A stretch of 64,000 bases of DNA from FEN-1088 sp031407985 (GCA_031407985.1 JANOJB010000341.1:1-64000); one strand, 5' to 3'. Counted from the stretch's first letter, positions 16,816 through 27,001 are shown. Notes: generated by a model not told the origin, from the letters alone. Numbers and translations are program-made.

Positions 16816-18591
16816 TTGTTTCAATCTCGAGACTCCCAATTTCGCAGTCGTCCGCCGTCGGCGATTTGCCGGATGTTGGCGACCATGGTGCTGCCCGCCG
16901 CTATGGGATGTAGCCCAACCGGATCGACCGGTCCTGGTGGCCAGGCGGGCCAGTCCAGTAACAGCGGCGGACGGACGGGCTCGGGCGGCGTCATCGCTTC
17001 GGGTGGCGTCGTCGGCACAGGCGGCGCCGTCGGCTCAGGTGGCGTCGTCGGCACAGGCGGCGCCGTCGGCTCGGGTGGCGTCGTCGGCACAGGCGGCGCC
17101 GTCGGCTCGGGTGGCGCCGTCGGTTCGGGTGGCATCGTCGGCTCGGGGGGCGTCGTCGGCTCGGGTGGGGCCGCGGGTCGCGCGGGAACTGGCGGATCCG
17201 CTGGAACCGGCGGCAGGGGTGGAACCCCAGGCAGCGGCGGTACCACCGGCAGTGGCGGTCAAGCAGGCGCCGGCAACCCCGGTCCGGTCGTCGCGTTCCC
17301 GGGTGCCGAGGGCTACGGCCGCAACACGCTGGGGGGTCGCGGCGGCGCGGTCTGCCACGTGACAACGCTGGCGGACGCCGGTGCGGGATCGCTGCGCGAC
17401 TGCGTGAGTCAGGGCAATCGCACCGTGGTGTTCGACGTCGGGGGCTGGATCACTCTGGCCAGCAACCTGGGCATCACGCAAAGCAACCTCACCATCGCCG
17501 GACAGACGGCGCCCGGCGGCGGCATCGGTCTGCGCGGCCGCAAGGTCTCGGTGGGCGGAAAACACATCGTTCTTCGTTTCGTGCGCATACGGCGCGGCAT
17601 CATGGTCACGGAGGATCGCGACGACGCGATGGCCGTCAGCTCGGCCGCCGACAACATCATCATCGATCACTGCTCGGTGTCGTTCGGCACCGACGAAACG
17701 CTGTCCATGCCCGGCGACGAGGGAATCGGCCCGCACAACTTCACGTTGCAGTGGTCGATCATCGCGTGGGGCCTTCAGCGCAACAACCATTCGGCCGGCG
17801 CGTTGTTCACATCGAACCAGACCTCTATTCACCATTCCCTCTGGGCGTTCAACAAGACCCGCAATCCGCGTGCGCGCAGCGAGGAGGCCGCCAACCGGGG
17901 TCTTGGCGGTCCGCTGGATTGGGTCAACAACGTGATCTACGGCTGGAACGCGCCCGATCCCGTGGGCGAGCCACTGGGCTGGTCGATCAGCCACGATCCG
18001 TTCATCCTGGCCGGCACCACGAACGGCACGCATCAAGCCAACGCCGTCGGCAACGCCTTCATCGGCACGCGCACCGCCAGCTATGCGTTTCACAACGGAA
18101 CCCCCAACTTCAGTTTGTTTGTCGCGGACAATCTGCTGGACGGCAACGCCAACGGCATGTTCGACGCGTCGAAGACCGGCACCGATATGATCCAGGGCAC
18201 CCCGACGATGTTGGCGCAGCGCCTGCCCGCACCGATGGTCACGACCGATCCGGTGCGTACCGCGTACGATCGGGTGCTGGCCGGCGTCGGCGCCACGGCG
18301 CCCATGCGCGACCAGGCCGACGCGTTGCTGGTTTCGCAGGTGAAGGCGCAGACCGGCATTTTGATCCAGTCCGAGCAAGATCTGGTCGCGCTGGGCGTCG
18401 GTGATGCGGGGTACGGCACGCTGGCGACGGCGTCGCGGGCGGCGGGCTTCGACACCGATCAGGACGGGATGCCGAACACCTGGGAAACCGCCAACGGTCT
18501 GAATCCCAACGACGCGACCGACAGAAACGGCGATGCCGACGGCGACGGGCACACGAATCTGGAAGAGTACCTGAACGGGCTGGTGCCTTAA
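16816..18591 (+). CDS. pectate lyase family 1-like secreted lipoprotein
   Basis: A 591-residue protein. I chose the TTG at 16816 because GGAGGGG lies six bases upstream and a lipoprotein signal follows (lipobox AAMGC). A linker of about 100 residues consists almost wholly of GSGGVVGTGGAV-type units. The catalytic part (about 160-520) has the polysaccharide-lyase family 1 features VVAFPGAEGYG, LRDCVSQGNRTVVFDVGG, NLTIAGQTAPGGGIGL and DHCSVSFGTDE. The C-terminus (about 555-590) has Ca-binding TSP3/dockerin-like repeats (DTDQDGMPNTWE, DATDRNGDADGDGH). It probably degrades pectin or a related polyuronate on the cell surface. Confidence 0.9.
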   Translation: MFQSRDSQFRSRPPSAICRMLATMVLPAAMGCSPTGSTGPGGQAGQSSNSGGRTGSGGVIASGGVVGTGGAVGSGGVVGTGGAVGSGGVVGTGGAVGSGGAVGSGGIVGSGGVVGSGGAAGRAGTGGSAGTGGRGGTPGSGGTTGSGGQAGAGNPGPVVAFPGAEGYGRNTLGGRGGAVCHVTTLADAGAGSLRDCVSQGNRTVVFDVGGWITLASNLGITQSNLTIAGQTAPGGGIGLRGRKVSVGGKHIVLRFVRIRRGIMVTEDRDDAMAVSSAADNIIIDHCSVSFGTDETLSMPGDEGIGPHNFTLQWSIIAWGLQRNNHSAGALFTSNQTSIHHSLWAFNKTRNPRARSEEAANRGLGGPLDWVNNVIYGWNAPDPVGEPLGWSISHDPFILAGTTNGTHQANAVGNAFIGTRTASYAFHNGTPNFSLFVADNLLDGNANGMFDASKTGTDMIQGTPTMLAQRLPAPMVTTDPVRTAYDRVLAGVGATAPMRDQADALLVSQVKAQTGILIQSEQDLVALGVGDAGYGTLATASRAAGFDTDQDGMPNTWETANGLNPNDATDRNGDADGDGHTNLEEYLNGLVP

Positions 18592-18603
18592 GAAGCCCCG
18601 GCG

Positions 18604-19956
18604 TCACGGCGGGAGAACGACGGTCCCCCCTGAGACGAAGCTACCGCTGCCCGGACCACGGCAGACCAGATCGGTTTCCGGCAACACACAAAACCCCGGC
18701 AGCCCATTGCCTTCCGTCGCGCACGTCAGCGAAACACAGTCATTGTCAACCATGCAGGCGTCGCCGTCGCGCACCTTTCCCGGAACCATGCACGTCTGAT
18801 TCAGAAAATTGCAGACGGCCGGTGAAACGCACCGACCATCCACCGGGCATCGCTCACCATTGCTCGGCGGTTGCCCACAGGTACCGATTTGGTTGTCGTC
18901 GGGAGCCAAACAGGCAAGGCCAAACGCGCAAGGAGGAAGTCCATCGGAGCCGCAGGCGGCGCCCAACGGACCCGCCGTCTTGCAGACGCCGGGTCCATTA
19001 AACCCTTGCCCCACACAGGAAAGCGCCAGGACCGGATCCGGGTCGCAAAGAAAAAAACTCTCTTGGAAACAGGGCTCGCCGTCCCGGGGAAGACGCCGGC
19101 ACATCCCCGTCCCACAGACCAGATTCTGCGTGGCGTCGTCGCAAAGGATCGCGTCGCGAAGCTCGCCATTCTGATCCATTTCGATCTTGCACGTCTCGCC
19201 GGGCCCGGACGGTGCCGCGCACACATAGGCGGGGCGACGACAATAAAGCATGGGCGCGCATTCCTCGCTGGACCTGCAGCGCTCGCCTTTTTCCAAATAC
19301 GGCAGGCATGTGCCGACCAGCGGAGCGATGCCCGCCACGGTGCGCGCGGCGCTGACCCCCTGCGGTGTCAGCGGAATCATGCCGGTGTTGAACGACGCGG
19401 CATTAACACACTGACTTCCAGTCGTGCATTCGTTCGAAACGAAACAACGTTCCCCGGCAGCAACACGACCCACGAAAGGATCGCGACAAGAGCTCAGCAG
19501 GACCCAGGGATCGACGTCCTGGGTAGGCCCCGCGCATCCTCCCGTCGCGAACGATTCCAGGCAAGCCTTGGCGAGCTCCGGAGCCATCGATATGCGACCG
19601 ACGGCGACGGCCGCACGGACGTCCAGCAACCGGTCGCGAAGAAGCAACTCGGTGTACCACTGGCAATCCGTCTCGGTCAGATAGGCCGAGGTACCCAGCA
19701 GGTCTATCTGTGGCAAGGAACAACAGTTGAACTGCCATTTGCACGCGGCCCCGGCAAGATCGACGACGAACTGGTCAAACTGCTTTTTGTTGTCGTTGAC
19801 ACCGCCGTCGGCACCGCCGTCCGTGCCGCCATCCCCTCCCGTATCGGTCACGCACAGGGATGCGCCATGGTCCTGGCAGGCAGCAAGACCCGACAGCGCG
19901 AACAACACGCCGAAGCCCCAGGGACGCAACCATCCCGCCTGGATCAGGGCGACCAC
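18604..19956 (-). CDS. cysteine-rich exported lipoprotein
   Basis: A 450-residue product from GTG at 19956; an alternative TTG at 19929 has a better Shine-Dalgarno (GGCGGGA) and still leaves a good signal. The lipobox is SGLAAC. After a short Asp/Gly-rich linker, about 40 cysteines are spread through repeats of the form GERC-(x)-C-(x)-LxC. This is the arrangement seen in Dickkopf-like or EGF-like myxobacterial surface proteins. No enzyme motif was found. It starts 38 bp after the propeller/di-haem gene and is probably co-transcribed with it. Confidence 0.82.
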   Translation of the reverse strand: MVALIQAGWLRPWGFGVLFALSGLAACQDHGASLCVTDTGGDGGTDGGADGGVNDNKKQFDQFVVDLAGAACKWQFNCCSLPQIDLLGTSAYLTETDCQWYTELLLRDRLLDVRAAVAVGRISMAPELAKACLESFATGGCAGPTQDVDPWVLLSSCRDPFVGRVAAGERCFVSNECTTGSQCVNAASFNTGMIPLTPQGVSAARTVAGIAPLVGTCLPYLEKGERCRSSEECAPMLYCRRPAYVCAAPSGPGETCKIEMDQNGELRDAILCDDATQNLVCGTGMCRRLPRDGEPCFQESFFLCDPDPVLALSCVGQGFNGPGVCKTAGPLGAACGSDGLPPCAFGLACLAPDDNQIGTCGQPPSNGERCPVDGRCVSPAVCNFLNQTCMVPGKVRDGDACMVDNDCVSLTCATEGNGLPGFCVLPETDLVCRGPGSGSFVSGGTVVLPP

Positions 19957-19994
19957 GCCGGCCCCGTGGCGCACCGACCTTGGTCGCCGCACGC

Positions 19995-22043
19995 CTACAG
20001 CGTCTCGAGAAAGCTGACCAGATCGGACAGTTGCCCCGGCGTCAGCTTCGACGTGACGCCGTGTTTGTCTCCGCCGCCGCACGCTGGTGAGAATCGATCG
20101 GCCAGGGTCTTTGCGCAACCGGTGTGCATGAAAGGATCATGGTTCGCGATTCCCACCAGCGAAGGAACCTGGAAAACGCCACCGGTTCCCACGTCAACGG
20201 AGCGGTTGTCGGTCAAACGTTCGCCCGCGTGGCACGTGGCGCACGCGGCCTGGGCGGGATCGTTGAACAGGATGCGGCCCCGATCCACGGCGGCCGGATC
20301 GCTTCCCGGACTTCGCGCGATGCGGGGCTGCAGGTGGACCCACGACAGCGTCGCTTCAATCTGGTCGTCTAGCAACTGGGGGCCGGACATGCGCGTCGAA
20401 AACACGTCGTGCACCAGCGCGGTAAAATCCTTTTCGTCGCCGCTCCAGTGAAAAGGCTCGGTGCCTCTGATTCCGATTTGCAGCGACTGGGTCCGGCGTG
20501 CGCCCGCGCAGGCGAAATTCCAGACCCGTCCGTCGTCGTTCCCCTCGGGGTGGCAGGACGCACACGCCAGCCCGGCGCCGGCGTTGGCGTGAAACAACGT
20601 GTGCCCCGTATCGACCACGCTGACGTCCGAAAGAACGATCGCTGTGACGCCGGGTATGTTCAATCGCGCGGGCTCCCGTGATTGGACGATCACGACGTCG
20701 TCCGCGGTGTAGGCCACGGCGATGGCTTCACCAACCACGACGGCGGGAACGCTGTTCGCGCACGTCCGCGTTGAACCATTTTCAAGCAACCCCTCGGGAA
20801 GGGCGTCCGCCGCGCAAGGCTGGCGGCCGATGTCACGTTTGCAGCGGGGCATTCCGGTGCCGGAAGCCGCATCAACGCTGGTTGCGTGCACGCTGCGCCG
20901 CACGCCATTCGCCCCTCCGGCGGTGTGGGCATTGGCCGCGGACACAAACGCAACCCGGGTTCCATCACGGGACAAAGCCATGTCCACGACCAGGGGCAGA
21001 TCGGCCAGGACGGCCCCATTTTCGACGGATCCGTCCTTGCCCACCGTGGTCATCGCGGAGTGAACGACGGTGTGACACGCATCGAATCCCCCGTAGCCGC
21101 CCGCGACCCCATTTTGAACTTCGTCGTCGACACCCCTCTGATGCACCATCGCCACGCGGCCATCAGGCATCCCCACCGTTCGCCAGGCGACCGAAGGCGA
21201 GTACGCCTGTCCACCGCGTGCCTCGACCGCGCGAAACACGGGAGGAGCCATGCGCCCCATGACCTTGCCGTCGCGATCCACGGTCAGCAGTTCGGCGGAA
21301 CGGAACCGGCTGACGCGCAGAGCATCGCCCTGGACGACGACGTCGCGCAAATCGGAATCCAGCTTCAGCGACCGCACGGCCGCGCCGCCGGCCGCCCGAA
21401 GGCTGATCAGTTCTCCCCCCGCGCAGGCGACATGAATCAGGTTCGTTGCCGGATCGTGCGCCAGCCCGCGGGGGGCGGCACACACCGCGCGCCGTTCGAC
21501 AACTGTGCCCAGGGCCGGATCGATCTTCACGACCGCCCCGCCCCGGCGCAAGCTGACGTGCACGAAACCGGCGGCGTCCTCGATCACACGTCCGGGCTCG
21601 TCGCCGGCCTTCAGCACCACGGTTGCCCGCACCGCGCGCGCGGGAAGATCGACCAAGTACACCTGATCACGATCCGAATCCGCGGCGACCACCGTGGTCT
21701 TGTCGGACAGCGCCAACAACGTGCCGCCGCTGATGGCGGGGGGCGGAACCGACATGGAAACGGTGGCCCCCAATGTCAGGCGGCTGGCACCGGCGGGCAT
21801 CGGGGAGAACCCCGCGAGGTCTAGATGGCAAGTGATTCCCCCACCCAGTGTCGACGAGCCCGGAGGCACCACAGGGGTCGCGCCGCCGGCGCCGGTCACG
21901 CCGGTGGCCCCCCCAGATCCCGTTCCCGTCGTGGATCCGCCACCGGTACCGGCAACCGCGGGTGCCCTCCCCAGTTCACTCCCGCAACCACCGATTAGCG
22001 CGGCCGACCCCAAGAACAACAACGCGAACGTCCGGTTTCCCAT
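19995..22043 (-). CDS. beta-propeller/di-haem cytochrome-c-peroxidase-like lipoprotein
   Basis: A 682-residue protein from ATG 22043, with lipobox IGGC and a short Gly/Thr linker. Residues about 60-440 form a YncE-like propeller (ALSDKTTVVAADSDRDQVYLVDL, then repeating blades). Residues about 480-682 carry two c-type haem motifs, CASCHPEG and CATCHAGE, with the MauG/cytochrome-c-peroxidase-like VPSLVGIANHDPFMHTG. Similar chimeras in Myxococcota are annotated as cell-surface redox proteins. The same fold combination recurs at 54523-56871. The substrate is unknown. Confidence 0.85.
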   Translation of the reverse strand: MGNRTFALLFLGSAALIGGCGSELGRAPAVAGTGGGSTTGTGSGGATGVTGAGGATPVVPPGSSTLGGGITCHLDLAGFSPMPAGASRLTLGATVSMSVPPPAISGGTLLALSDKTTVVAADSDRDQVYLVDLPARAVRATVVLKAGDEPGRVIEDAAGFVHVSLRRGGAVVKIDPALGTVVERRAVCAAPRGLAHDPATNLIHVACAGGELISLRAAGGAAVRSLKLDSDLRDVVVQGDALRVSRFRSAELLTVDRDGKVMGRMAPPVFRAVEARGGQAYSPSVAWRTVGMPDGRVAMVHQRGVDDEVQNGVAGGYGGFDACHTVVHSAMTTVGKDGSVENGAVLADLPLVVDMALSRDGTRVAFVSAANAHTAGGANGVRRSVHATSVDAASGTGMPRCKRDIGRQPCAADALPEGLLENGSTRTCANSVPAVVVGEAIAVAYTADDVVIVQSREPARLNIPGVTAIVLSDVSVVDTGHTLFHANAGAGLACASCHPEGNDDGRVWNFACAGARRTQSLQIGIRGTEPFHWSGDEKDFTALVHDVFSTRMSGPQLLDDQIEATLSWVHLQPRIARSPGSDPAAVDRGRILFNDPAQAACATCHAGERLTDNRSVDVGTGGVFQVPSLVGIANHDPFMHTGCAKTLADRFSPACGGGDKHGVTSKLTPGQLSDLVSFLETL

Positions 22044-22198
22044 GACGAATAGCCTACCCCTTTGGCGGGATGCGGGCGATTGGCCGTCCTTACCTCCCCT
22101 GCGCAACTCCATGGTGGGCCTCCTGTGAGACAGGTAGTGGCCATTTGCAGCGAAACCAGGTCAGGAATCGTATCTGGGACAATCACCTACCCGAAGCG

Positions 22199-22228
22199 CC
22201 TAGCGCTCGCCTAGCGCTCGCCTAGCGC
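22199..22228. repeat. tandem 11-bp unit spanning a stop codon
   Basis: CCTAGCGCTCG is repeated twice perfectly and a third time for eight bases. The final copy carries the TAG stop of the lipoprotein gene at 22222. Change in copy number would leave that protein's stop intact. Confidence 0.75.
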
Positions 22229-23064
22229 ACCACGGGCGAACACTGCATTTCAACCGAGCCGCTGCGACCGGCCGTTGACGTCCACGAAGCCTCCGCTGAA
22301 CCATCGAAGGTCACCGTCACTTCGCGCCCGCGGAAACCCCGGTGGTTGATCGTACCCGCCGACGGGCACGTGTCCTTGCACACCTGCAACCCGTTGATCG
22401 TCGTCGATCGGCTGGCCCCGCCCACTGTCAGTTGCCACGAGCCGTTCAGATCCAGACATTCGGTCGCGGTATCGGCCACGGCGGTGAACTGGCCGGTGCG
22501 CACGAAGTGATTGCCCCTTGGCCCCACGCCATCGCCCGTGGACGTGACCGTCAGGGTGGTCTTGGTGCCGTCGACAGATCGCAGACCCGTCGCGTTCACG
22601 TCCATGGTTGCGCGGTTTACTTTCAGATCGTCGCTGGCCACGGTGACCTGCACCCCCGCCGCTACGTCCGCGAACGTGACAATCACGGTTCCGGTCATTT
22701 GCAACAGACCGCGGCGCCCCGAACATGCGTTCAACACGTGCGTCAGGACGTTGCCTTGCCGGGTGGTCGTGGCGCATCCCGCCGGCTGATAACGCGTCGC
22801 CGCGCGCGCCTCGGCGCGGGTGGCCAGGGCCGCCGCATCAACCACGGTGCCCACCGCGCCCGCCGTGCCTTCCGCCATGTCTTCAGCGGAATTGGCCATC
22901 AGTGCGGATTCGTTCAACGCCAGCTCGTGGCTGTCCACCGCCTCCTCGGCGGCCATCTCGTCCAACCTGCCGACGCAGCCGGATCCGAAACCAAAAATAG
23001 CGAGCCCAAGGATGGATGCTCCCAGCAACCCCGACCTACGCTCCGACGTGTGCGACTTGTTCAT
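22222..23064 (-). CDS. hypothetical lipoprotein
   Basis: A 280-residue protein. ATG 23064 follows GGAGG by seven bases. The signal peptide ends in a lipobox (GFGSGC). A polar Glu-rich stretch (about 35-90) is followed by beta-rich sequence with paired cysteines (AGCATT, NACSGRRG, TECLDLNGSW, VCKDTC). The end, GREVTVTFDGSAEASWTST, suggests an immunoglobulin-like or jelly-roll fold. I do not recognise a family. It is monocistronic. Confidence 0.78.
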   Translation of the reverse strand: MNKSHTSERRSGLLGASILGLAIFGFGSGCVGRLDEMAAEEAVDSHELALNESALMANSAEDMAEGTAGAVGTVVDAAALATRAEARAATRYQPAGCATTTRQGNVLTHVLNACSGRRGLLQMTGTVIVTFADVAAGVQVTVASDDLKVNRATMDVNATGLRSVDGTKTTLTVTSTGDGVGPRGNHFVRTGQFTAVADTATECLDLNGSWQLTVGGASRSTTINGLQVCKDTCPSAGTINHRGFRGREVTVTFDGSAEASWTSTAGRSGSVEMQCSPVVR

Positions 23065-23295
23065 TCCAGTGCCTCCAGCAACATCGACACGGCAGGGGGT
23101 GTTTTTCAGAAAGTGATGTGATCGATTGCGCGAAGGTGCGATGGTGCGACGGCCGCGCCACCCCGACGCAATCGCGACATCAATGGCCGAACACCCGTAT
23201 TCTCCCTCTCGAACTCACGAAAGCACACGGGAATCGGTTGGCCTGGGGCTTGCTGTTCATCTCTAGGCATGACCGCCAAGCACCAGGAGTTCAAC

Positions 23296-23796
23296 ATGCG
23301 AAGGATGGGGGTTCTGATCGTTCTTGGTTCCATCTCGTGTAGCGAATCCAACGTCGGCAAGCTTGGTAACGCGGACGCCGCGGCGGCAACGGACGGGGCA
23401 TCTGACCAGAACGCAACCCCCGGGAAGGACGCCGACGCCATCGCCACCGGCGGTCTGGGGGGCAGCGCCGGGGCAACTGGGAGCGCCGGCCAAAGCGGGC
23501 AAGGCGGGCAAGGCGGGCAAAGTACCGGCAACGCGACGTGCGCGGGTTCGGACTGGAGCGTCTATTCCAGCCCTGGCTGCGGGGCCGACACGCCCCAACC
23601 GCGGTGCGTGTCCAGCAGGCTTTTATGTATTCAGACCGCATGCGGTTGCGACGGCACAGTGCTGATGGGTTGCCACGATTTCTCGGCACCATTCGCCTAC
23701 GCGTCGCCCCTGGGACCTAGCCCGACCGGTACCACTTGCGATCCCAACGCCATGGGAGGCCAAGGGGGCAGCGAGTCTCCACCTCCCCGTCCCTGA
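23296..23796 (+). CDS. small Cys/Gly-rich lipoprotein
   Basis: A 166-residue product from ATG 23296, with AGGAG seven bases upstream. The short signal ends at GSISC. A linker of about 70 residues, rich in Ala, Asp and GQGGQGGQ repeats, is followed by a C-terminal domain with eight cysteines (NATCAGSDW, SSPGCGADT, QTACGCDG). The function is unknown. Its stop is six bases from the end of the convergent broken gene. Confidence 0.75.
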   Translation: MRRMGVLIVLGSISCSESNVGKLGNADAAAATDGASDQNATPGKDADAIATGGLGGSAGATGSAGQSGQGGQGGQSTGNATCAGSDWSVYSSPGCGADTPQPRCVSSRLLCIQTACGCDGTVLMGCHDFSAPFAYASPLGPSPTGTTCDPNAMGGQGGSESPPPRP

Positions 23797-23802
23797 CGCC
23801 CG

Positions 23803-24458
23803 TCAGGGATCCTGGTAGACGTGGTTCAGGAACCGGCACGGCGCGGTATGCGGCGGGAACACCTGCTCGGCGCGAAACCACTTTTCGCCATCCATGGTTT
23901 GTATCTTCACGATCGGCTTCTTGACCTCGATGATCATCCCGCAGTGGGTCTCGGCGCCCGTTGACAACGTCTGCCGAAAGTGTTCGGCGGCCAGCTGAAG
24001 ACCGGCACGCTCTTTGGCGCGCCGCTTTTCCATCTCGGCCTGCTCGGCGCGCTCCCTCTTGGCCCGCTCCAGGGCCGCCGCCTCCTCGGTCTCCCGGGCC
24101 GCGACGCGACCCCTTTCGATGGCGACGCGTTCGGCTTCGAACCGCGCCAGCAGCCCGGTTTCCTTGATCGCCTCCGCCAGGGCGTACGTGTCGACGTTGA
24201 CCCAGTAGTTGCCGTCCGTTGGCGCGTTGGGCGCGGCGAAATTGGACGTGCAGGCGCTGTAGCCCGCGGTCGGTCGCTCGGCCGGATCGACGACTCTGCA
24301 CAGCAGGTGCGCCTTAGCGCCCAAACCGATCTCCCGTTCCTGCGAATCGAACCAGACCTCCTCGACGTTGGGGGCCGCAGATCGCCAGCCTCGCTCGCGG
24401 CCCACTTGCCCGATGCGTCCTTGGCCACCTTGCGCAGGACGAGCAACCCGTACCAGCC
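23803..24458 (-). pseudogene. 5'-truncated, frameshifted hypothetical gene
   Basis: The longest open frame (23803-24405, 200 residues) starts at a GTG in non-coding-like sequence. A natural upstream peptide (GWYGLLVLRKVAKDASGKWA, then ASEAGDLRPP) lies in another frame and meets NVEEVWFDSQEREIG at a run of five C bases; one more C would join them as RPPNVEEV. So a single-base loss, or a sequencing error, broke the frame. Upstream of 24458 the sequence turns into the methyltransferase gene of the other strand, so the true start appears lost. The product has a central coiled coil (about 90-140 of the 200, AREAEEAALERAKRERAE-like). Function unknown. Confidence 0.6.
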
Positions 24459-24479
24459 GCGCCGCCGCCTTCGGCCACC

Positions 24480-26652
24480 GTGACGGCGCGAATACCGTCT
24501 AGCCGCGAGATCACGTTGGAGGTCACCGCCCGCAAGCCGCGTCTGGCTTGGCAGGGAATGTGGCGCAAGGAGGTGGCGCTGTCCGTGCCGTCGCAGGTGG
24601 TGGAGATCGTGCGGCCGGGTCGCGCCGTGGATCGCGGCGCGCAACTGAAGGGCACCGACACGCGCGTGGTCGAGGCGCGCGACGTCAGCGGCCTTCCGCC
24701 GAACCGATTGATCTGGACCAACGACAACATGGTGGCGTTGCAGACGCTGCTTGATGAAAAGGATCCCGTCACGCGTGACTGGCGGTACCGCGGCAAGGTC
24801 GACCTCGTCTACATCGATCCGCCGTTCATGGTGAACAACGACTTTCGCGCGGACAACACTGTCGATATCGATCTGGACGATGAAGCGCACGTTCAGGTGA
24901 AGAAGGAACCGTCGCTGGTCGAGATCCTGGCCTACAAGGACACGTGGCGACAGGGACTGGACAGCTTTCTGACGATGTTGCGGCGGCGGTTGGAGCTACT
25001 GAAGGAGTTGCTGGCACCGACGGGGAGTATCTACGTCCATCTTGATTGGCACGCAGTTCACTACGTCAAGGTGTTGATGGACGAGATCTACGGATATGAG
25101 AATTTCCTGAATGAAATTGTTTGGCTTCGGTCCGTGCCCAAGAGTCTTATGTCCAAACGCCTTCCGAACAATCACGATATCCTGCTGGTATATGGCAACG
25201 GCAGCGAACCGAGATGGAACGAGTCAGCCGTGTTCCAGCCGTACGATCTGGGCGATCTCGACGAGAAGACCGAGGAGAAGTACTCGCTACGGGATCCTGA
25301 TGGACGACTCTACCAGTTGACGAGCCTTCTGAATCCAAATCCGGACCGTCCGAACCTGACGTACGAGTTCCTCGGAGTTACCCGTGTGTGGCGTTGGACG
25401 AAAGACCGCATGCGCGAAGCGCGTGTGGACCGATATTTCACCGGTCAACTCGCAAGCGACTGATCGTTCCGGCTACGCCACCCAGAAACCCATATCTTTA
25501 TTGGAACGCGTCCTGGCTTTGTCGTCGCCGGCGAATGGGCTTGTTGTCGATTGCTTCATGGGTTCGGGCACCACTTGTGAGGCGGCTGAACGCCTCGGCC
25601 GCCGTTGGGTGGGAATCGATAACAGCAAGTATGGAGTTCACCTCGCTCGCAAGCGCTTGATTCAGCTCCAGGGGCAGCCTCGTTCCGAGATCGGTGAACG
25701 AACCGACGATGCGGGTAAGGGTCCCGTTAGGGTCCGCCCCTTCACCGTCGAGAACATGGGCGTCTACCAGCGCGCCGAGGCCTGGCAGGATTTCCAAACA
25801 CGCCGTTCGGCCTACCGCGACGAGATGATCCGTGTGTTCGGTGCCGAGCCGGTCGCGCACTCGCCCCTGCTTCACGGTCGCAAGGGCGCCACCTGGATTC
25901 ACGTCGGTCCCCTGGATGGTCCGATCTCGTCGGGCCAGGTCTGGAACATCGCGCGCGAGGCCCAGCACACCACCACCCACGCGGTCACCATCCTGTCCGC
26001 CGATTTCGACACCTTATCGGGCAGCGAAAAGAGCGACGTCCAAGCACGCACCGGCGTGACCGTGACCATCCGCGTGATCCCCGCCCAGGCGATCGACGAA
26101 GTCCGCCGCCGCATGGAAATGCTGAACCGCCCGCCCGACGCGCCGATCGAATCGATGGCGATCCCCGCCTTCTACGCACCCCTGTCGATCGTCCTGTCGC
26201 CGCATCTGTCCGGCCGCACCGTCAGCCTGAAACTGGACCGCTGCGAAGTGGACATCGAGTCATTCCTTGCAAGTCAGCGCCCCGTCCTGAAACCGGTCAC
26301 CGAGACCATGACCACCACCGCCCGACGGAAGGCCGAAGCGGAATCCGAAAAGTGGAAAGATCGCGAAACCGAGTTGCAGAAGTGCCTGCGCAAAGCCGAC
26401 AGCTGGCAGAAGTTCGTCGACTTCTGGGCCATCGACTGGAACTACGGCTCTCGCGTTGGCGAAGACGGCAAACCCATCTTCGAAACCGACTGGCAAAGCT
26501 TCCGCCTGCGCAAATCAAAAGGCGAAACCGAACCCCTGGTCTTCACAGCCGACCTCAAATACACCGATCCCGGCCAGTACCGCATCGCCGCCCGCGTCAC
26601 CGACGTCTTCGGCAACGACGGCATCGCCACCGTCAACGTCGAGGTGAAGTGA
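24480..26652 (+). pseudogene. site-specific DNA N6-adenine methyltransferase (type III Mod-like), disrupted
   Basis: The first part (24480-25463) holds ITLEVTARKPRLAWQGMW, NRLIWTNDN and the catalytic DLVYIDPPF. The second part (from about 25417, in another frame) holds VWTDISPVNSQATDRSGYATQKP and the AdoMet-binding FMGSGTT, then a long C-terminal region ending in an immunoglobulin-like stretch (YRIAARVTDVFGNDG). In the family these parts are one protein of the beta class (DPPF before FxGxG). They are joined here at about 25410-25425 with a segment missing and a frame change, inside GCGCGAAGCGCG. The enzyme is almost surely inactive. Such genes normally precede a DEAH helicase, whose remnant is downstream. 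Confidence 0.85.
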
Positions 26653-26797
26653 TGCCCAGCTACGATGGCGCGCAGGGGGGAATCGCGCGGTCGAAACGGC
26701 CTGATCTCACCGTTGACGCAATTTTCTTGAAGGTGAGTGGGGTAAACGTGGTTATGCTTTTGGCACTCCCACATTCACCTCGCAGCGGAGGGGCACA

Positions 26798-27001
26798 GTG
26801 AAAAGCATCGACGTTGAAGGACTCCCCGAACCGGTCGCGAAGGCGATCGAGCTTGTCGTAAGAACGTTCAAGGTGCAGATGGCGCCGAAACCAGAGGCAC
26901 AAGTCCCGGCACCGAAGGCCAAGGTGCCGACACTGCCGCGCTGGCCAGGGAAGGTAGTCGGCAGCCTCCGTCGCGAAGACATCTATGCCGACGTCGGTTG
27001 A
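26798..27001 (+). CDS. putative antitoxin of VapBC pair
   Basis: A 67-residue protein; GTG at 26798 follows GGAGGGG. The N-terminus (VEGLPEPVAKAIELVVRTFK) is a short helical region as in many small antitoxins, and the C-terminus (GSLRREDIYADV) is the type of toxin-wrapping tail that ends just inside the toxin gene. It overlaps the PIN gene by 17 bp. Antitoxin function is inferred from this arrangement, with no DNA-binding motif firmly seen. Confidence 0.7.
   Translation: MKSIDVEGLPEPVAKAIELVVRTFKVQMAPKPEAQVPAPKAKVPTLPRWPGKVVGSLRREDIYADVG

Noticed and set aside
16980..17170. Regular 12-36 bp GGC/GTCGTCGGC repeats considered as CRISPR or a repeat array
   Set aside because: They are in frame, code for the Gly/Val linker of the lyase and have no unique spacers.
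17035..18552. 505-codon open frame on the minus strand opposite the pectate lyase
   Set aside because: It is the antisense of a GC-rich gene with a clear PL1 product. The translation is Arg/Ala-rich and has no recognisable domain.
24314..24796. Minus-strand peptide continuing the broken gene upstream (AVTVAEGGGA)
   Set aside because: It is opposite the conserved N-terminus of the methyltransferase (ITLEVTARKPRLAWQGMW), which is the more convincing coding strand there.
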